This document shows positions 51,890 through 61,233 of a DNA stretch of 64,000 nucleotides, one piece after another. The first letter of the stretch is position 1; each line of letters begins with the position of its first letter. The notes beneath the pieces were generated by a model, which was not told the origin of the DNA, ran no database searches, and worked only from the letters and a program-made list of their open reading frames with translations. Source of the stretch: JAIRNF01 sp031551125 (GTDB taxonomy: Bacteria > Bacteroidota > Bacteroidia > Bacteroidales > UBA932); contig JAVBOB010000009.1 in the NCBI GenBank assembly GCA_031551125.1, forward strand, positions 1-64,000, read 5' to 3'. Made by a program: the position numbers and the translations under genes.

Positions 51890-52330
51890 TTAAGAAAAGA
51901 ATGGGGGTGCTCGTAGGCCGATAGAAGTGCCCACGATAGCTATATAACCGGATAAAACCGGCGGTTTTTGCCTGAACGGCACTCCGCCCAAGCGATCGGG
52001 TTCAAAAATTGAATCATGAGGTAATACTGCCTGAAAAAGCGATAAGTCGTCATGTCCAAAGGTTGAACATAGTATATCACCACACTCATGCTTGCTTGTG
52101 TTTGGTTCAACAACATCTGCCTTTTCAAGCACACAACATGAATGTTTGCTATGTTCGCATTCATGAGTTCCATCGGGATACAAATCATGGACATCCGTAT
52201 CGTGCTCACAACAAGACTTGCTAATACAAACCGCAACGTTGCTGTGATGATGATGGGGAATAACGGCATGGGCTAACAACGCCGTGTTGGCCAACAAGAG
52301 AAGTAGTATTGCCGTTATCCGTTTCAACAC
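51890..52330 (-). CDS. His/Cys-rich exported protein (DUF6769-like)
   Basis: A 146-aa protein with an N-terminal signal or membrane segment (ITAILLLLLANTALLAHA) followed by the motif VIPHHHHS, a cysteine-rich stretch (CISKSCCEHD, CEHSKHSCCVLE, ECGDILC) and a hydrophobic C-terminus. Proteins of this pattern are found at the head of metal-efflux operons in Bacteroidota. It may sense or bind metal, but no function is shown. It is the first gene of the efflux group on this strand. Confidence 0.65.
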   Translation of the reverse strand: MLKRITAILLLLLANTALLAHAVIPHHHHSNVAVCISKSCCEHDTDVHDLYPDGTHECEHSKHSCCVLEKADVVEPNTSKHECGDILCSTFGHDDLSLFQAVLPHDSIFEPDRLGGVPFRQKPPVLSGYIAIVGTSIGLRAPPFFS

Positions 52331-52377
52331 TTAACTATTTGGTTTTTTGCAAATATACAAATTTATCTCACAACTCG

Positions 52378-53505
52378 CTATACTTCTACTAATTGATAAT
52401 CCATAGTGCCTAATCCTATTCTCTCGGCATGTTCAAGTCCCGTTTTCCAATCGGTGTGAGGGTGTATGAGCTTAAACTTGTCCTCGCCCTCCAGCCTATG
52501 CTCGTTCATGTGGCTATGTAAACAGCTGTCCACGTTAGCCGAAGCCTTCGTAACCATGTCAACACACGCCTTATCCAACGCCACAGGGTCAAAAGAAGCG
52601 GCAATACCTAAATCGGGGATAATAGCAACATCATTACCTCCCCAGCAATCACACAGCGGTGATACGTTCATAATGAAGCTGACATGAAAGTGTGGCTTTC
52701 CCTGAACTACCGCCTGTGAATATTCGGAAATCTTGCAGTTCATAATATCCGATGAGCTATTCCATACCACCTGGGCTGCATCGAATAGACAAACGGCAAT
52801 ACACTGGCCACAACCTACGCACTTATCATAATCAATCACCGCAACAGTCTTTGTATCTTTCTTTTGCAGCGTTACCGCTCCATGTGCGCAATTCTTAACG
52901 CACTGCCTACATGCAGTACAGTTCCTTTCCTCTATGGTTGGTTTTGATGAGGAGTGAAGCTCCAGCTTACCGCCTACGCTGGCCGAACCCATGCCCAAGT
53001 TCTTAAGCGCGCCGCCAAATCCGGCTTGCTCGTGCCCCTTAAAGTGATTCAGCGAGATAACGATATCGGCATCGGCTATGGCAGAACCTATCTTGGCTGT
53101 TTTGCAATACTGCCCGTTAACAGGGATTTCTCTGTAATCACCGGATTTTAAACCATCGGCAATAACCACGTTGCAACCTACGGCAATGGGGTTAAACCCG
53201 TTTTCCATTGCGCTTTGCAGATGGTCAACCGCGTTGGAACGACGACCGGAATACAGGGTATTGCTATCCGTCAAAAACACTTTAGCCCCTTTGTTCTGCA
53301 AGAGCTTAACAATGCGTGCCGCGTAGTTAGGACGTAAGTAAGCTAGGTTTCCGGGTTCGCCAAAATGGATTTTTATAGCGGTAAACTTGTCATTAAAATC
53401 TATACCATCAATGCCCGCCGCTTTTACCAACGCTTCGGTCTTATCAAGCAAGTTTTTACCCGGCTTAACCCGTAAGTTGGTAAAGTAAACCTTTGATGCA
53501 GCCAT
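52378..53505 (-). CDS. DUF362 protein with two 4Fe-4S clusters
   Basis: About 375 aa from the ATG giving MAASKVYFTNLRV. A longer frame to 53544 adds a leader that is not family-like. The first ~190 residues are DUF362 (KIHFGEPGN, FLTDSNTLYSGRR, LNHFKGHEQAGFGGALKNLG). Two ferredoxin motifs follow: CTACRQCVKNCAHG and CVGCGQCIAVCLFDA. The C-terminal part continues the DUF362 fold. It is a likely electron carrier or redox enzyme in the cytosol; substrate unknown. Confidence 0.88.
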   Translation of the reverse strand: MAASKVYFTNLRVKPGKNLLDKTEALVKAAGIDGIDFNDKFTAIKIHFGEPGNLAYLRPNYAARIVKLLQNKGAKVFLTDSNTLYSGRRSNAVDHLQSAMENGFNPIAVGCNVVIADGLKSGDYREIPVNGQYCKTAKIGSAIADADIVISLNHFKGHEQAGFGGALKNLGMGSASVGGKLELHSSSKPTIEERNCTACRQCVKNCAHGAVTLQKKDTKTVAVIDYDKCVGCGQCIAVCLFDAAQVVWNSSSDIMNCKISEYSQAVVQGKPHFHVSFIMNVSPLCDCWGGNDVAIIPDLGIAASFDPVALDKACVDMVTKASANVDSCLHSHMNEHRLEGEDKFKLIHPHTDWKTGLEHAERIGLGTMDYQLVEV

Positions 53506-53573
53506 AATGATTGATAGATAAAAGAACAAGGATTGAAAGAACAAAGATTAAGTAACAAAACAACAACCCCATG

Positions 53574-53596
53574 TAACCCCCCTTTGGGGTTGGGGG
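53574..53596. repeat. G/C-tract palindromic repeat (partial copy)
   Basis: TAACCCCCCTTTGGGGTTGG followed by GGG resembles the right end of the units at 28131, 45933 and 51297, with small changes. It lies between the DUF362 gene and pheS. Confidence 0.45.
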
Positions 53597-53601
53597 CTTG
53601 C

Positions 53602-54630
53602 CTATATTACCGTTTTAAACTGATCTAAGAAACGCACATCATTTTCAAAGTAAAGCCGAAGGTCTTTTACCTGCCACTTTAGCTGAGAAATACGCTCTAC
53701 ACCCATACCAAAGGCAAATCCGCTATACTTCTTGCTGTCAATACCGCAAGCTTCGAGTACGTTGGGGTCAACCATTCCGCAGCCCATAATTTCCAGCCAG
53801 CCTGTTCCCTTGCAAATGTTACAGCCCTTTCCTCCGCATATCTTACATGATACATCCATCTCCGCCGATGGTTCGGTGAACGGAAAGTAGGAGGGACGTA
53901 AACGAATTTGAGTTTCCTCGCCAAACATTTCACGAGCAAAGTATAGTAAGGTTTGCTTCATATCGGCAAACGATACATTCTCATCAATGTAAAGCCCTTC
54001 CACCTGATGGAATATGCAGTGCGCACGTGCAGAAATGTCCTCGTTACGGAATACGCGTCCCGGACAAATTACACGAATAGGCGGTTTTTGCGTTTCCATA
54101 GTGCGTACCTGTACCGAGCTGGTATGTGTACGCAACAAAATAGGGTTATCCGTATCGTTATTAATAAAAAACGTATCCTGCATATCACGAGCAGGATGCT
54201 CGGGCGGGAAGTTTAGCGCCGAAAACACGTGCCAATCATCCTCCATTTCAGGACCCTCGGCAACCGTGTAACCTAAACGACTGAATATTTCTACAATTTC
54301 ATTTTTTACCAACGATATGGGATGGCGCGTACCGACCTCCGCGCGGATACCGGGCATTGTGGTATCTACGCTCAAAGCGCCATCACCGCTTGCCGATTCC
54401 AATAGCTCCTTTAGTGCATTTATTTTGTCTTGAGCCTTATTCTTTAGTACGTTTAGTCGCTGTCCTAATTCTTTCTTTTGTTCTGCCGAAACGGTTTTAA
54501 AATCTTCGAAAAGTACGGTAAGTACGCCCTTCTTTCCGAGCATTTTTATCCTGAACTCTTCTAGCTTCTGTTGGCTTTCTGCACTAAACGCTTCTACTTC
54601 GGCAAGTAACTTTTCTATCTTTTCATTCAT
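53602..54630 (-). CDS. pheS: Phenylalanine-tRNA ligase alpha subunit
   Basis: A 342-aa class II aminoacyl-tRNA synthetase subunit that charges tRNA-Phe, with PheT. It has the N-terminal coiled coil (~1-90), motif 2 (FRNEDISARAHCIFHQVEGL), the cysteine-rich CKICGGKGCNICKGTGW insert common in bacterial PheS, and motif 3 (GFAFGMGVERISQL). Full length. pheT is not in the window. Confidence 0.96.
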   Translation of the reverse strand: MNEKIEKLLAEVEAFSAESQQKLEEFRIKMLGKKGVLTVLFEDFKTVSAEQKKELGQRLNVLKNKAQDKINALKELLESASGDGALSVDTTMPGIRAEVGTRHPISLVKNEIVEIFSRLGYTVAEGPEMEDDWHVFSALNFPPEHPARDMQDTFFINNDTDNPILLRTHTSSVQVRTMETQKPPIRVICPGRVFRNEDISARAHCIFHQVEGLYIDENVSFADMKQTLLYFAREMFGEETQIRLRPSYFPFTEPSAEMDVSCKICGGKGCNICKGTGWLEIMGCGMVDPNVLEACGIDSKKYSGFAFGMGVERISQLKWQVKDLRLYFENDVRFLDQFKTVI

Positions 54631-54655
54631 CTTAAAATACTTCGCTATTTAAAAT

Positions 54656-55339
54656 CTACTTCTTATCCTCAACAACAACGGCTTTTATAATCTCAACCTT
54701 ACCAACCGGTTTATCGCCGGGCCCGGTTTGCACCTTACCAAGGGCATCAACAACATCCATTCCGTCTATCACTTCACCAAAAACGGTGTAGCTGCCATCC
54801 AAGTGAGGCGCTCCGCCAACCGTTTTATAAGCCTCGCGCTGTTCGGCAGTAAACGTTGTACCTATCCGTTGTTCAATCATATCCAGCTCTTCATCTGTAA
54901 AAACACGTCCGGTAACAATGTAAAATTGTGAGCCGGAAGACCTTCTTTCAGGATTAACGTTATCTCCCGTTCTTGCCGCAGCCAAAACCCCTTTCTTATG
55001 AAAATGTTGAGGATAAACTATTTCGGCGGCAATGGTATAACCGGGATCATCTCCCTGCATTGTTTCCGCGTTTTTAGCGTTAGGCTGTCCGCCCTGAATC
55101 ATGAAATCCTTAATTATACGATGGAAAGCCACCCCATCATAGTACTTTTCGTTAACCAGCTTCAAAAAATTTTCACGGTGCTGAGGTGTATCCTTGTACA
55201 GCTTTAACGTTATTGTTCCGGCTGTTGTTTGCAGCTCAACAGTAGAGCTGTTTTCTACATTTTGTTTAGTAGCCTTGCTTCCACAAGCGGTAAGCATGCC
55301 GACAACGCTAAGCGATAGTAAAATAAGTTTTGCTTTCAT
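54656..55339 (-). CDS. Cyclophilin-type peptidylprolyl isomerase lipoprotein
   Basis: A 227-aa lipoprotein (lipobox LTAC, Cys19) with a cyclophilin domain. The active-site arginine is in VAFHRIIKDFMIQGG, followed by GSQFYIVTGRVFTDEEL with an insertion typical of Bacteroidota cyclophilins, and YTVFGEVIDGMDVVDAL. It likely speeds proline isomerisation during folding of envelope proteins. It has its own promoter 39 nt upstream and runs toward pheS. Confidence 0.9.
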   Translation of the reverse strand: MKAKLILLSLSVVGMLTACGSKATKQNVENSSTVELQTTAGTITLKLYKDTPQHRENFLKLVNEKYYDGVAFHRIIKDFMIQGGQPNAKNAETMQGDDPGYTIAAEIVYPQHFHKKGVLAAARTGDNVNPERRSSGSQFYIVTGRVFTDEELDMIEQRIGTTFTAEQREAYKTVGGAPHLDGSYTVFGEVIDGMDVVDALGKVQTGPGDKPVGKVEIIKAVVVEDKK

Positions 55340-55377
55340 GATAAAAACGGCTTAGAATATTGTAAGTTTGCAATCCA

Positions 55378-55385
55378 CAAATGTA
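55378..55385 (-). promoter_or_regulatory. -7 box of the cyclophilin gene
   Basis: TACATTTG on the minus strand, about 40 nt upstream of the ATG at 55339. Confidence 0.5.
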
Positions 55386-55499
55386 TGTATAAATCACATT
55401 GTTTAAGCACGTTTATCCAAAGAATACAAATTCGGTCTGCTAGAATTTAGACAGTATTAATGTATTCGTACCGGTCTCTTTTTATATAGCAATCTATAA

Positions 55500-57800
55500 A
55501 TGAGAAAGTTAAAATACATATTTCTCTTTATGAGTCTTTTCTTTACAGCTACACTCAGCGCACAAAAAGTGGGCTTGGTGCTTAGCGGTGGAGGGGCAAA
55601 GGGACTTGCGCACGTTGGAGTTATCAAAGCACTTGAGGAAAACGGTATTCCCATTGATTATATCACAGGAACATCTATGGGTGCTATTGTTGGCGGATTG
55701 TATGCCATAGGATACTCTCCGGATGAAATGATTCAGCTATTCTCATCCCCTGAATTTGAGAAATGGTACACCGGATCAAGCGAAGAGGCGTTTACCTACT
55801 ACTGTCAAAAAACCGATCCGGGGGCCGACATTGTTTCGCTAAAGTTCGATTTTCATAAAGGGCAAATCAAAATGCAGCTGCCTACCAACTTCGTTTCCAC
55901 TTACCAAATGGATTTGGCTTTTCTGCAAATATTTGCCGCCCCAAGCGCCGCATGCGGGTATAATTTCGATAAGCTGTTTGTTCCCTTTCGTTGCGTATCA
56001 ACAGATATAAACCATAAAAAAAGCTACGTTGCAAAAGATGGTGATTTAGGCACAGCTATCAGGGCATCTATGACTTTTCCGCTTTACTTCAAACCTGTGG
56101 TACTCGACTCGCTACTTCTGTTTGATGGTGGTATGTACAACAACTTTCCTCAGGATGTAATGACAAACGATTTTGCTCCCGATGTCATTATAGGAAGCAA
56201 GTGCGCCAACAATGCGCTAAAGGCGGATGAAAATGATGTTTTCCAGCAGCTGGAAAACATGATTATGCAAACTACCGACTACAGTCTATCAGACGGTAGC
56301 GGAATTCTTATCGAATCAAAGTTTAACAACGTAAGCCTTCTTGACTTCAAGCGAATAAATGAATTTGTAGATTCGGGCTACCACAATACGCTTAAAAAAA
56401 TAGATTCCATTAAGCTGAAAGCACCAAGAACAGTATCTGTTGAAGAAATAGAAAAACGGCGTGAATATTACAAAAAAACTCTTCCACCTTTAAAATTCAA
56501 CTGGCTAAGCGTTAACGGAAAAGTAAACACCGCCCAAGTAGATTACCTAAAACAGATTGTAAGGGGGCGTAGCAAAGAACCGTTCGACTTTGACCGGCTG
56601 AAAGATCGCTACTTTAAAATTATTGGCAGCGGCACCGTGTCAACGCTATACCCAACAGCCACCTTAGATACGCTTACCGGATTTTTCAATGCTAACTTCA
56701 GGGTTGTTCCCGCTTCCCGCTTTAGGGTATCACTCGGTGGTAACATCTCTTCATCAAATGCTCAGGAAGGCTTTGTAGGCTTAGAATACAGAACATGGAA
56801 ACGGTTGCTAACCAGCATGAGAGGCAACCTATACTACGGTCGGTTGTACGGCTCCGGCTTAATTGGAATCCGACAAGATATCCCTATACATCCAACCGTA
56901 TTCTATGAGGCATACGGCATTTACAACCGTTACGACTTCTACTCGGGAAGCCCGGAAATTTTTGTAGCCAAGCTCAAACCCAGCTACTTGAAAGAAAATG
57001 ATTACCATTTCAGGGCAGGCGTTGGTATTGCGTTGAATAATAACACTCCGTTGAAATTTGTATATACAAACGGTACCAGCATCAGCGAATACTATCAAAC
57101 ATTAAACTTCTCCTCGTCGGATGTTCCCGATGAATCGAAGCTGAGCTACAATACCTTTGCGTTAACAGCTGAGCGTAATACACATAACAGTACGCAGTTT
57201 CCTACTAAGGGTTGGCATTGGTATGCCTCTGTGCGCTATATTAGCACGCATGAACGTTACCAACCCGGTACCACTTCGAAATTGACGATGAAAGACAGCT
57301 CTTTTTATGGGATTACTGCAGCGCGCCTATTTTGTGAACGCTACCATACGCTCACTAAAAACTTTTCTTTAGGTTACCTTGTTGATGCAGTTTACTCCAC
57401 CGAAGCAGTCTTTTCAAGCTACTTATCAACCGTACTCATGTCGCCTGCATTTCAACCCACAGTACACAGTAAAACAATTTTCGTTCCCGAATACAGGTCG
57501 AATGCCTATCTCGGAACCGGTATTATGCCTATTATATCACTTAACGACAGAATATTTTTGAAGCTTGGAGCATACGCCTTTATGCCTTATAGAGAAATTA
57601 TTAAAAATGCTGATAACACCGCCTCTTACGGAAAATCGTTAAACAAAGTATTGTGGATGGGAAACGCCTCGGCTGTTTGGGAATCTCCCTTAGGCCCGGT
57701 GAGCTTTTCCGTAAACTACTACGATAAACAGGATACTAAATTTTACTTTGTATTCAACTTCGGATTTATACTGTTTAACCACAAGGGAATTGAATATTGA
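55500..57800 (+). CDS. Patatin-like phospholipase with outer-membrane barrel
   Basis: A 766-aa protein. It has a signal peptide (cleavage near LSAQ) and a patatin domain: oxyanion loop SGGGAKGLAHVGVI (~30-43), nucleophile elbow GTSMG (~60-64), and the DGG motif (FDGGMYNN, ~207-214) supplying the catalytic Asp. Residues ~330-420 look like a POTRA domain and the last ~350 like an Omp85/BamA beta-barrel ending in an aromatic-rich strand (FYFVFNFGFILF). This is the type Vd (PlpD-like) layout, in which the lipase is tied to the barrel. Full length. Confidence 0.88.
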   Translation: MRKLKYIFLFMSLFFTATLSAQKVGLVLSGGGAKGLAHVGVIKALEENGIPIDYITGTSMGAIVGGLYAIGYSPDEMIQLFSSPEFEKWYTGSSEEAFTYYCQKTDPGADIVSLKFDFHKGQIKMQLPTNFVSTYQMDLAFLQIFAAPSAACGYNFDKLFVPFRCVSTDINHKKSYVAKDGDLGTAIRASMTFPLYFKPVVLDSLLLFDGGMYNNFPQDVMTNDFAPDVIIGSKCANNALKADENDVFQQLENMIMQTTDYSLSDGSGILIESKFNNVSLLDFKRINEFVDSGYHNTLKKIDSIKLKAPRTVSVEEIEKRREYYKKTLPPLKFNWLSVNGKVNTAQVDYLKQIVRGRSKEPFDFDRLKDRYFKIIGSGTVSTLYPTATLDTLTGFFNANFRVVPASRFRVSLGGNISSSNAQEGFVGLEYRTWKRLLTSMRGNLYYGRLYGSGLIGIRQDIPIHPTVFYEAYGIYNRYDFYSGSPEIFVAKLKPSYLKENDYHFRAGVGIALNNNTPLKFVYTNGTSISEYYQTLNFSSSDVPDESKLSYNTFALTAERNTHNSTQFPTKGWHWYASVRYISTHERYQPGTTSKLTMKDSSFYGITAARLFCERYHTLTKNFSLGYLVDAVYSTEAVFSSYLSTVLMSPAFQPTVHSKTIFVPEYRSNAYLGTGIMPIISLNDRIFLKLGAYAFMPYREIIKNADNTASYGKSLNKVLWMGNASAVWESPLGPVSFSVNYYDKQDTKFYFVFNFGFILFNHKGIEY

Positions 57801-57957
57801 TGAATTAAGAATGCTTGACAAAACAACAAAAGCAACGATTATAATCAATAACCAACAATAACAACGAATAACCAATTAGCTATTAATGGCCTTATACCTA
57901 TTCAATAGCAATAAGTAAGCACTAATATCCTAACACACACCAAAACCACAGCATACT

Positions 57958-59445
57958 TTGGCATCATTAAAAAGGCTTGCAAGCGAAACCGCTATATACG
58001 GTCTAAGCACCATACTTGCTCGGGTAATCAACTTTTTGTTGGTGCCCCTATACACGCGCGAAATATCAACCGCCAGCTACGGTATTTACACGGAACTGTT
58101 TGCATACGTTGCGCTGCTGCAGGTTGTGCTTACCTTTGGAATGGAAACCGGATTTTTTCGTTTTGCCAGTAAAGAAAAAGATCCTCAGCTGGTACTCTCC
58201 ACCTCCCTCAGCTGGGTATCATTACTATCCTTGCTATTTCTTGCATTTACCATTATTTTTTCGCATCCCGTTGCATCATGGTTTGAACGACCGCAAGACT
58301 GGATTTTTATCATACTTATAGGCGCTATTCTCTGCTCAGACAGCATTACCGCTATTTTATTTGCTCGCCTTCGGTTAGAACATAAAGCTATAAAATTCAG
58401 CATATTTAAAGCCATAAAAATTCTTTCGGAGCTGGGATTCAACTTAATTTTCTTCCTCACGCTTCCTCACTATTTCAGCCACCACCCCGATTCGTTTTTG
58501 CTGAACTTCTTGTCTCCAACGCCGGATTACGGGTATATTATTTTCGCTGTTTTTCTGAGTAGCGTTGTTGCCATGTTGCTGTTTATTCCCTCCTTGTTGA
58601 AAATTAAGCTTCGCTTTTCATTCCCGCTTTGGAAGCAAATGGTGCTATACTCGTTTCCTTTGGTTATTGCCGGGCTACCGGGTGTTGCCAACGACTTAAT
58701 TGATAGAATACTATTCCGTCATTTGGTTTCTCAGCCGCCATCTTGGGAATCTCAGCTGGGGATATTCGGCGCTAACGTGAAGCTGGCTGTTATTATGAGC
58801 CTTTTTGTACAAATGTTTCGCTACGCCGCTGAACCTTTTTTCTTTGCAAGCTCCAACGAGGCCAACATACGCCAAACGTATGCCCGAGTAATGAAGTATT
58901 TTTCGGCATTTTGCATATTCATCTTTTTAGCCATTACGCTAAACCTCGACATTGTAAGCCTTTTACTGGGGCGCGATTTCCGTTCCGGTGCCGATATCGT
59001 TCCCGTTATGCTTATGGCCTACGTTTTACTGGGTGTTTCATTCAACCTGTCCATGTGCTTTAAGCTATCCGGAAAAACACAGTATGTAATGTACATTACG
59101 TTTACCGGCTTACTGGTTACCTTGCTGGTCAACCTCATATTCATGCCAATATTTGGATACTATGCAGCCGCTTGGGGACATTTATTAAGCTACCTTTCAA
59201 TGGTTATACTCAGCTGGTGGATAGGACACAAAATCTATCCCATACCTTACGATTGGAAAAATATACTGCTGTACTTTGGGATGGGAATAGCGCTATACTT
59301 CGCATTCCGTTTAATAGGCGGCTACTTTGATAATACTATACTTAAGCTAGCATTATCGTTGGTATTTATGGCATTATTTATTGTGTTCTTCTTGAAGAAC
59401 GAAAAAATCAACCCTGCCGGCCTGCTTCGTATAAAAAGAAAGTAA
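57958..59445 (+). CDS. Polysaccharide flippase (MOP superfamily)
   Basis: A 495-aa integral membrane protein with about 14 hydrophobic segments. It begins with the family-like ASLKRLASETAIYGLSTILARV and has RLRLEHKAIKFSIFKAIKIL and the FSFPLVIAGLPGVANDLIDR loop. It is probably a lipid-linked oligosaccharide or related flippase. The start used is a TTG at 57958; no ATG upstream is in frame without a stop. The gene ends 1 nt before the palindromic repeat at 59446. Confidence 0.85.
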   Translation: MASLKRLASETAIYGLSTILARVINFLLVPLYTREISTASYGIYTELFAYVALLQVVLTFGMETGFFRFASKEKDPQLVLSTSLSWVSLLSLLFLAFTIIFSHPVASWFERPQDWIFIILIGAILCSDSITAILFARLRLEHKAIKFSIFKAIKILSELGFNLIFFLTLPHYFSHHPDSFLLNFLSPTPDYGYIIFAVFLSSVVAMLLFIPSLLKIKLRFSFPLWKQMVLYSFPLVIAGLPGVANDLIDRILFRHLVSQPPSWESQLGIFGANVKLAVIMSLFVQMFRYAAEPFFFASSNEANIRQTYARVMKYFSAFCIFIFLAITLNLDIVSLLLGRDFRSGADIVPVMLMAYVLLGVSFNLSMCFKLSGKTQYVMYITFTGLLVTLLVNLIFMPIFGYYAAAWGHLLSYLSMVILSWWIGHKIYPIPYDWKNILLYFGMGIALYFAFRLIGGYFDNTILKLALSLVFMALFIVFFLKNEKINPAGLLRIKRK

Positions 59446-59519
59446 ACCGTCATTGCGAGCGAAGCGAAGCAATCTGTTCTATTGTAGAGAGATTGCTTCG
59501 CTTCGCTCGCAATGACGGT
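59446..59519. repeat. Long palindromic repeat, copy B (30-nt arms)
   Basis: Arms 59446-59475 and 59490-59519 are identical to those of the copy at 44084-44154, with a different 14-nt loop. It begins right after the flippase stop and ends 6 nt before the CatA-like gene end, so it can serve as terminator for both convergent genes. Confidence 0.8.
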
Positions 59520-59525
59520 ATAATA

Positions 59526-60161
59526 TTACTCATCCAGTAATTCTTGAAATAGCTCAAAGAAACGACCCACATGTAAGCCATCTGCAAGCCCGTGATGCGC
59601 ATGTACAGAAACAGGTATTTTCAGCGTATTTTCTTCACTAAAAAACTTACCGAATGTAATTTTAGGAATGCTATCAGACTTAGAAAAACAACGCTCTTGG
59701 CTAAGTGATGTAAACGAAACCCACGGAACGGTTGAGTAGTGTATTACATCCGGTCGTCCGGTATCTTCATCTAAACCTAAACCCAATTGTTGCTTGGCTT
59801 TATCTACCGCAATTACCGCCTGCCGGTAAAATTTATCGAAGTTATTGCTGAAAGGAAGAAAAGCAAATGAGAACAGCTCATTGCTGTTCATTACCGTTGT
59901 TGAGCCATGAATAACATCATAACAAACAGGCATCCCGTTCTCAATACGGTATCTTAACTCTTCAATACCATTAACCGCTTTTAAAGAAGTATATAGGTAG
60001 TAAAGAAAAAAGGACAGGTTCTTTTCTTTTGCTATTCTGTAGGCTTTTGTACAATTAACGTTTGCGGTAATACCAAAAAACGGTTCTTCGTACTTTTCGA
60101 AAAAACGAAAATGCTCTTTTCGCTTCCAGGTCTCAATGTCTATTATTCGTTTCATATTCAA
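59526..60161 (-). CDS. CatA-like O-acetyltransferase
   Basis: A 211-aa protein of the chloramphenicol acetyltransferase family (type A fold). The catalytic motif HHGLADGLHVGRFFELF (~191-207) matches HHxxxDGxH with the active histidine. VPWVSFTSL (~150-158) is the other family signature, and the N-terminus (RKEHFRFFEKYEEPFFGITA) is also typical. The family acetylates chloramphenicol with acetyl-CoA, but chromosomal Bacteroidota members may have another substrate. It lies next to ruvB with no sign of a mobile element. Confidence 0.85.
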   Translation of the reverse strand: MNMKRIIDIETWKRKEHFRFFEKYEEPFFGITANVNCTKAYRIAKEKNLSFFLYYLYTSLKAVNGIEELRYRIENGMPVCYDVIHGSTTVMNSNELFSFAFLPFSNNFDKFYRQAVIAVDKAKQQLGLGLDEDTGRPDVIHYSTVPWVSFTSLSQERCFSKSDSIPKITFGKFFSEENTLKIPVSVHAHHGLADGLHVGRFFELFQELLDE

Positions 60162-60170
60162 ACTAGAGCA

Positions 60171-61190
60171 TTAAAAGAGAAAACCATTTTCTCCCTGTCT
60201 GCTTATACCTAAATGCTTATAGGCTAAATCTGTTACCTCTCGTCCACGAGGTGTACGTTGCAAAAATCCTTCTTTTATTAAAAAGGGTTCATATACTTCT
60301 TCTATTGTTCCCGAATCTTCTCCAACCGCAGTTGCAATAGTATTTAAGCCTACAGGACCTCCTTTAAACTTATGGATAATGGTAGTAAGAATCTTATTAT
60401 CCATTAAATCCAAACCTCGCTTATCTATATTAAGGGCTTCCAATGAAAAGCGGGTAATTTCCAAGTCAATATAACCTTCACCTTTTACCTGAGCAAAATC
60501 TCGTACACGTCTTAACAGTGCATTACAGATACGAGGTGTGCCTCTGCTACGTAGAGCTATTTCCTTAGCCGCATCATCGGCAATACCTACTTGAAGAATA
60601 CTTGCCGAACGCTTTACTATTCTAAGCAGTAGCTGCGCATCATAGTATTCCAAGTGACATTGAATACCAAAACGAGCACGTAATGGACTGGTAAGTAAAC
60701 CGCTACGCGTGGTAGCGCCTATAAGCGTAAACGGATTAAGTGTTATTTGTACAGAGCGTGCGCTAGGCCCCTTATCCAACATAATATCTATGGAGTAATC
60801 TTCCATAGCAGAGTAAAGATATTCTTCAACAACAGGACTTAACCTATGTATTTCATCAATAAACAACACATCACCTTTTTCAAGGTTGGTAAGTAATCCG
60901 GCTAAATCACCGGGTTTATCCAATACAGGACCCGATGTAACTTTCATACCCACACCTAACTCCTTGCTTATTATATGCGCTAAAGTAGTTTTACCTAAAC
61001 CCGGAGGACCATGAAGTAACACATGGTCAAGCGATTCACCCCGCATAAGGGCAGCACGAACAAATATGGTAAGGTTTTCAACTATTTTTTCCTGCCCGCA
61101 AAAATCATCAAATTCTTGCGGACGGATAGTACTTTCAAAATCGTTATCGCCGGATTCCCGTTCTTTGTACGGATCGAATTTTTCAGCCAT
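60171..61190 (-). CDS. ruvB: Holliday junction DNA helicase RuvB
   Basis: A 339-aa AAA+ motor that drives branch migration with RuvA. Walker A is GPPGLGKTTLA (~60-70), Walker B VLFIDEIHRL (~110-119), sensor 1 GATTRSGLL, and the C-terminal winged-helix domain ends with GFLQRTPRGREVTDLAYKHL. Full length. Its promoter TATATTTG lies at 61233-61226. Confidence 0.96.
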   Translation of the reverse strand: MAEKFDPYKERESGDNDFESTIRPQEFDDFCGQEKIVENLTIFVRAALMRGESLDHVLLHGPPGLGKTTLAHIISKELGVGMKVTSGPVLDKPGDLAGLLTNLEKGDVLFIDEIHRLSPVVEEYLYSAMEDYSIDIMLDKGPSARSVQITLNPFTLIGATTRSGLLTSPLRARFGIQCHLEYYDAQLLLRIVKRSASILQVGIADDAAKEIALRSRGTPRICNALLRRVRDFAQVKGEGYIDLEITRFSLEALNIDKRGLDLMDNKILTTIIHKFKGGPVGLNTIATAVGEDSGTIEEVYEPFLIKEGFLQRTPRGREVTDLAYKHLGISRQGENGFLF

Positions 61191-61225
61191 TTTATTTCAA
61201 CTAGTTTGTGAAGTAACTCACGTTA

Positions 61226-61233
61226 CAAATATA
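61226..61233 (-). promoter_or_regulatory. -7 box of ruvB
   Basis: TATATTTG on the minus strand, 35 nt upstream of the ruvB ATG. Confidence 0.5.
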
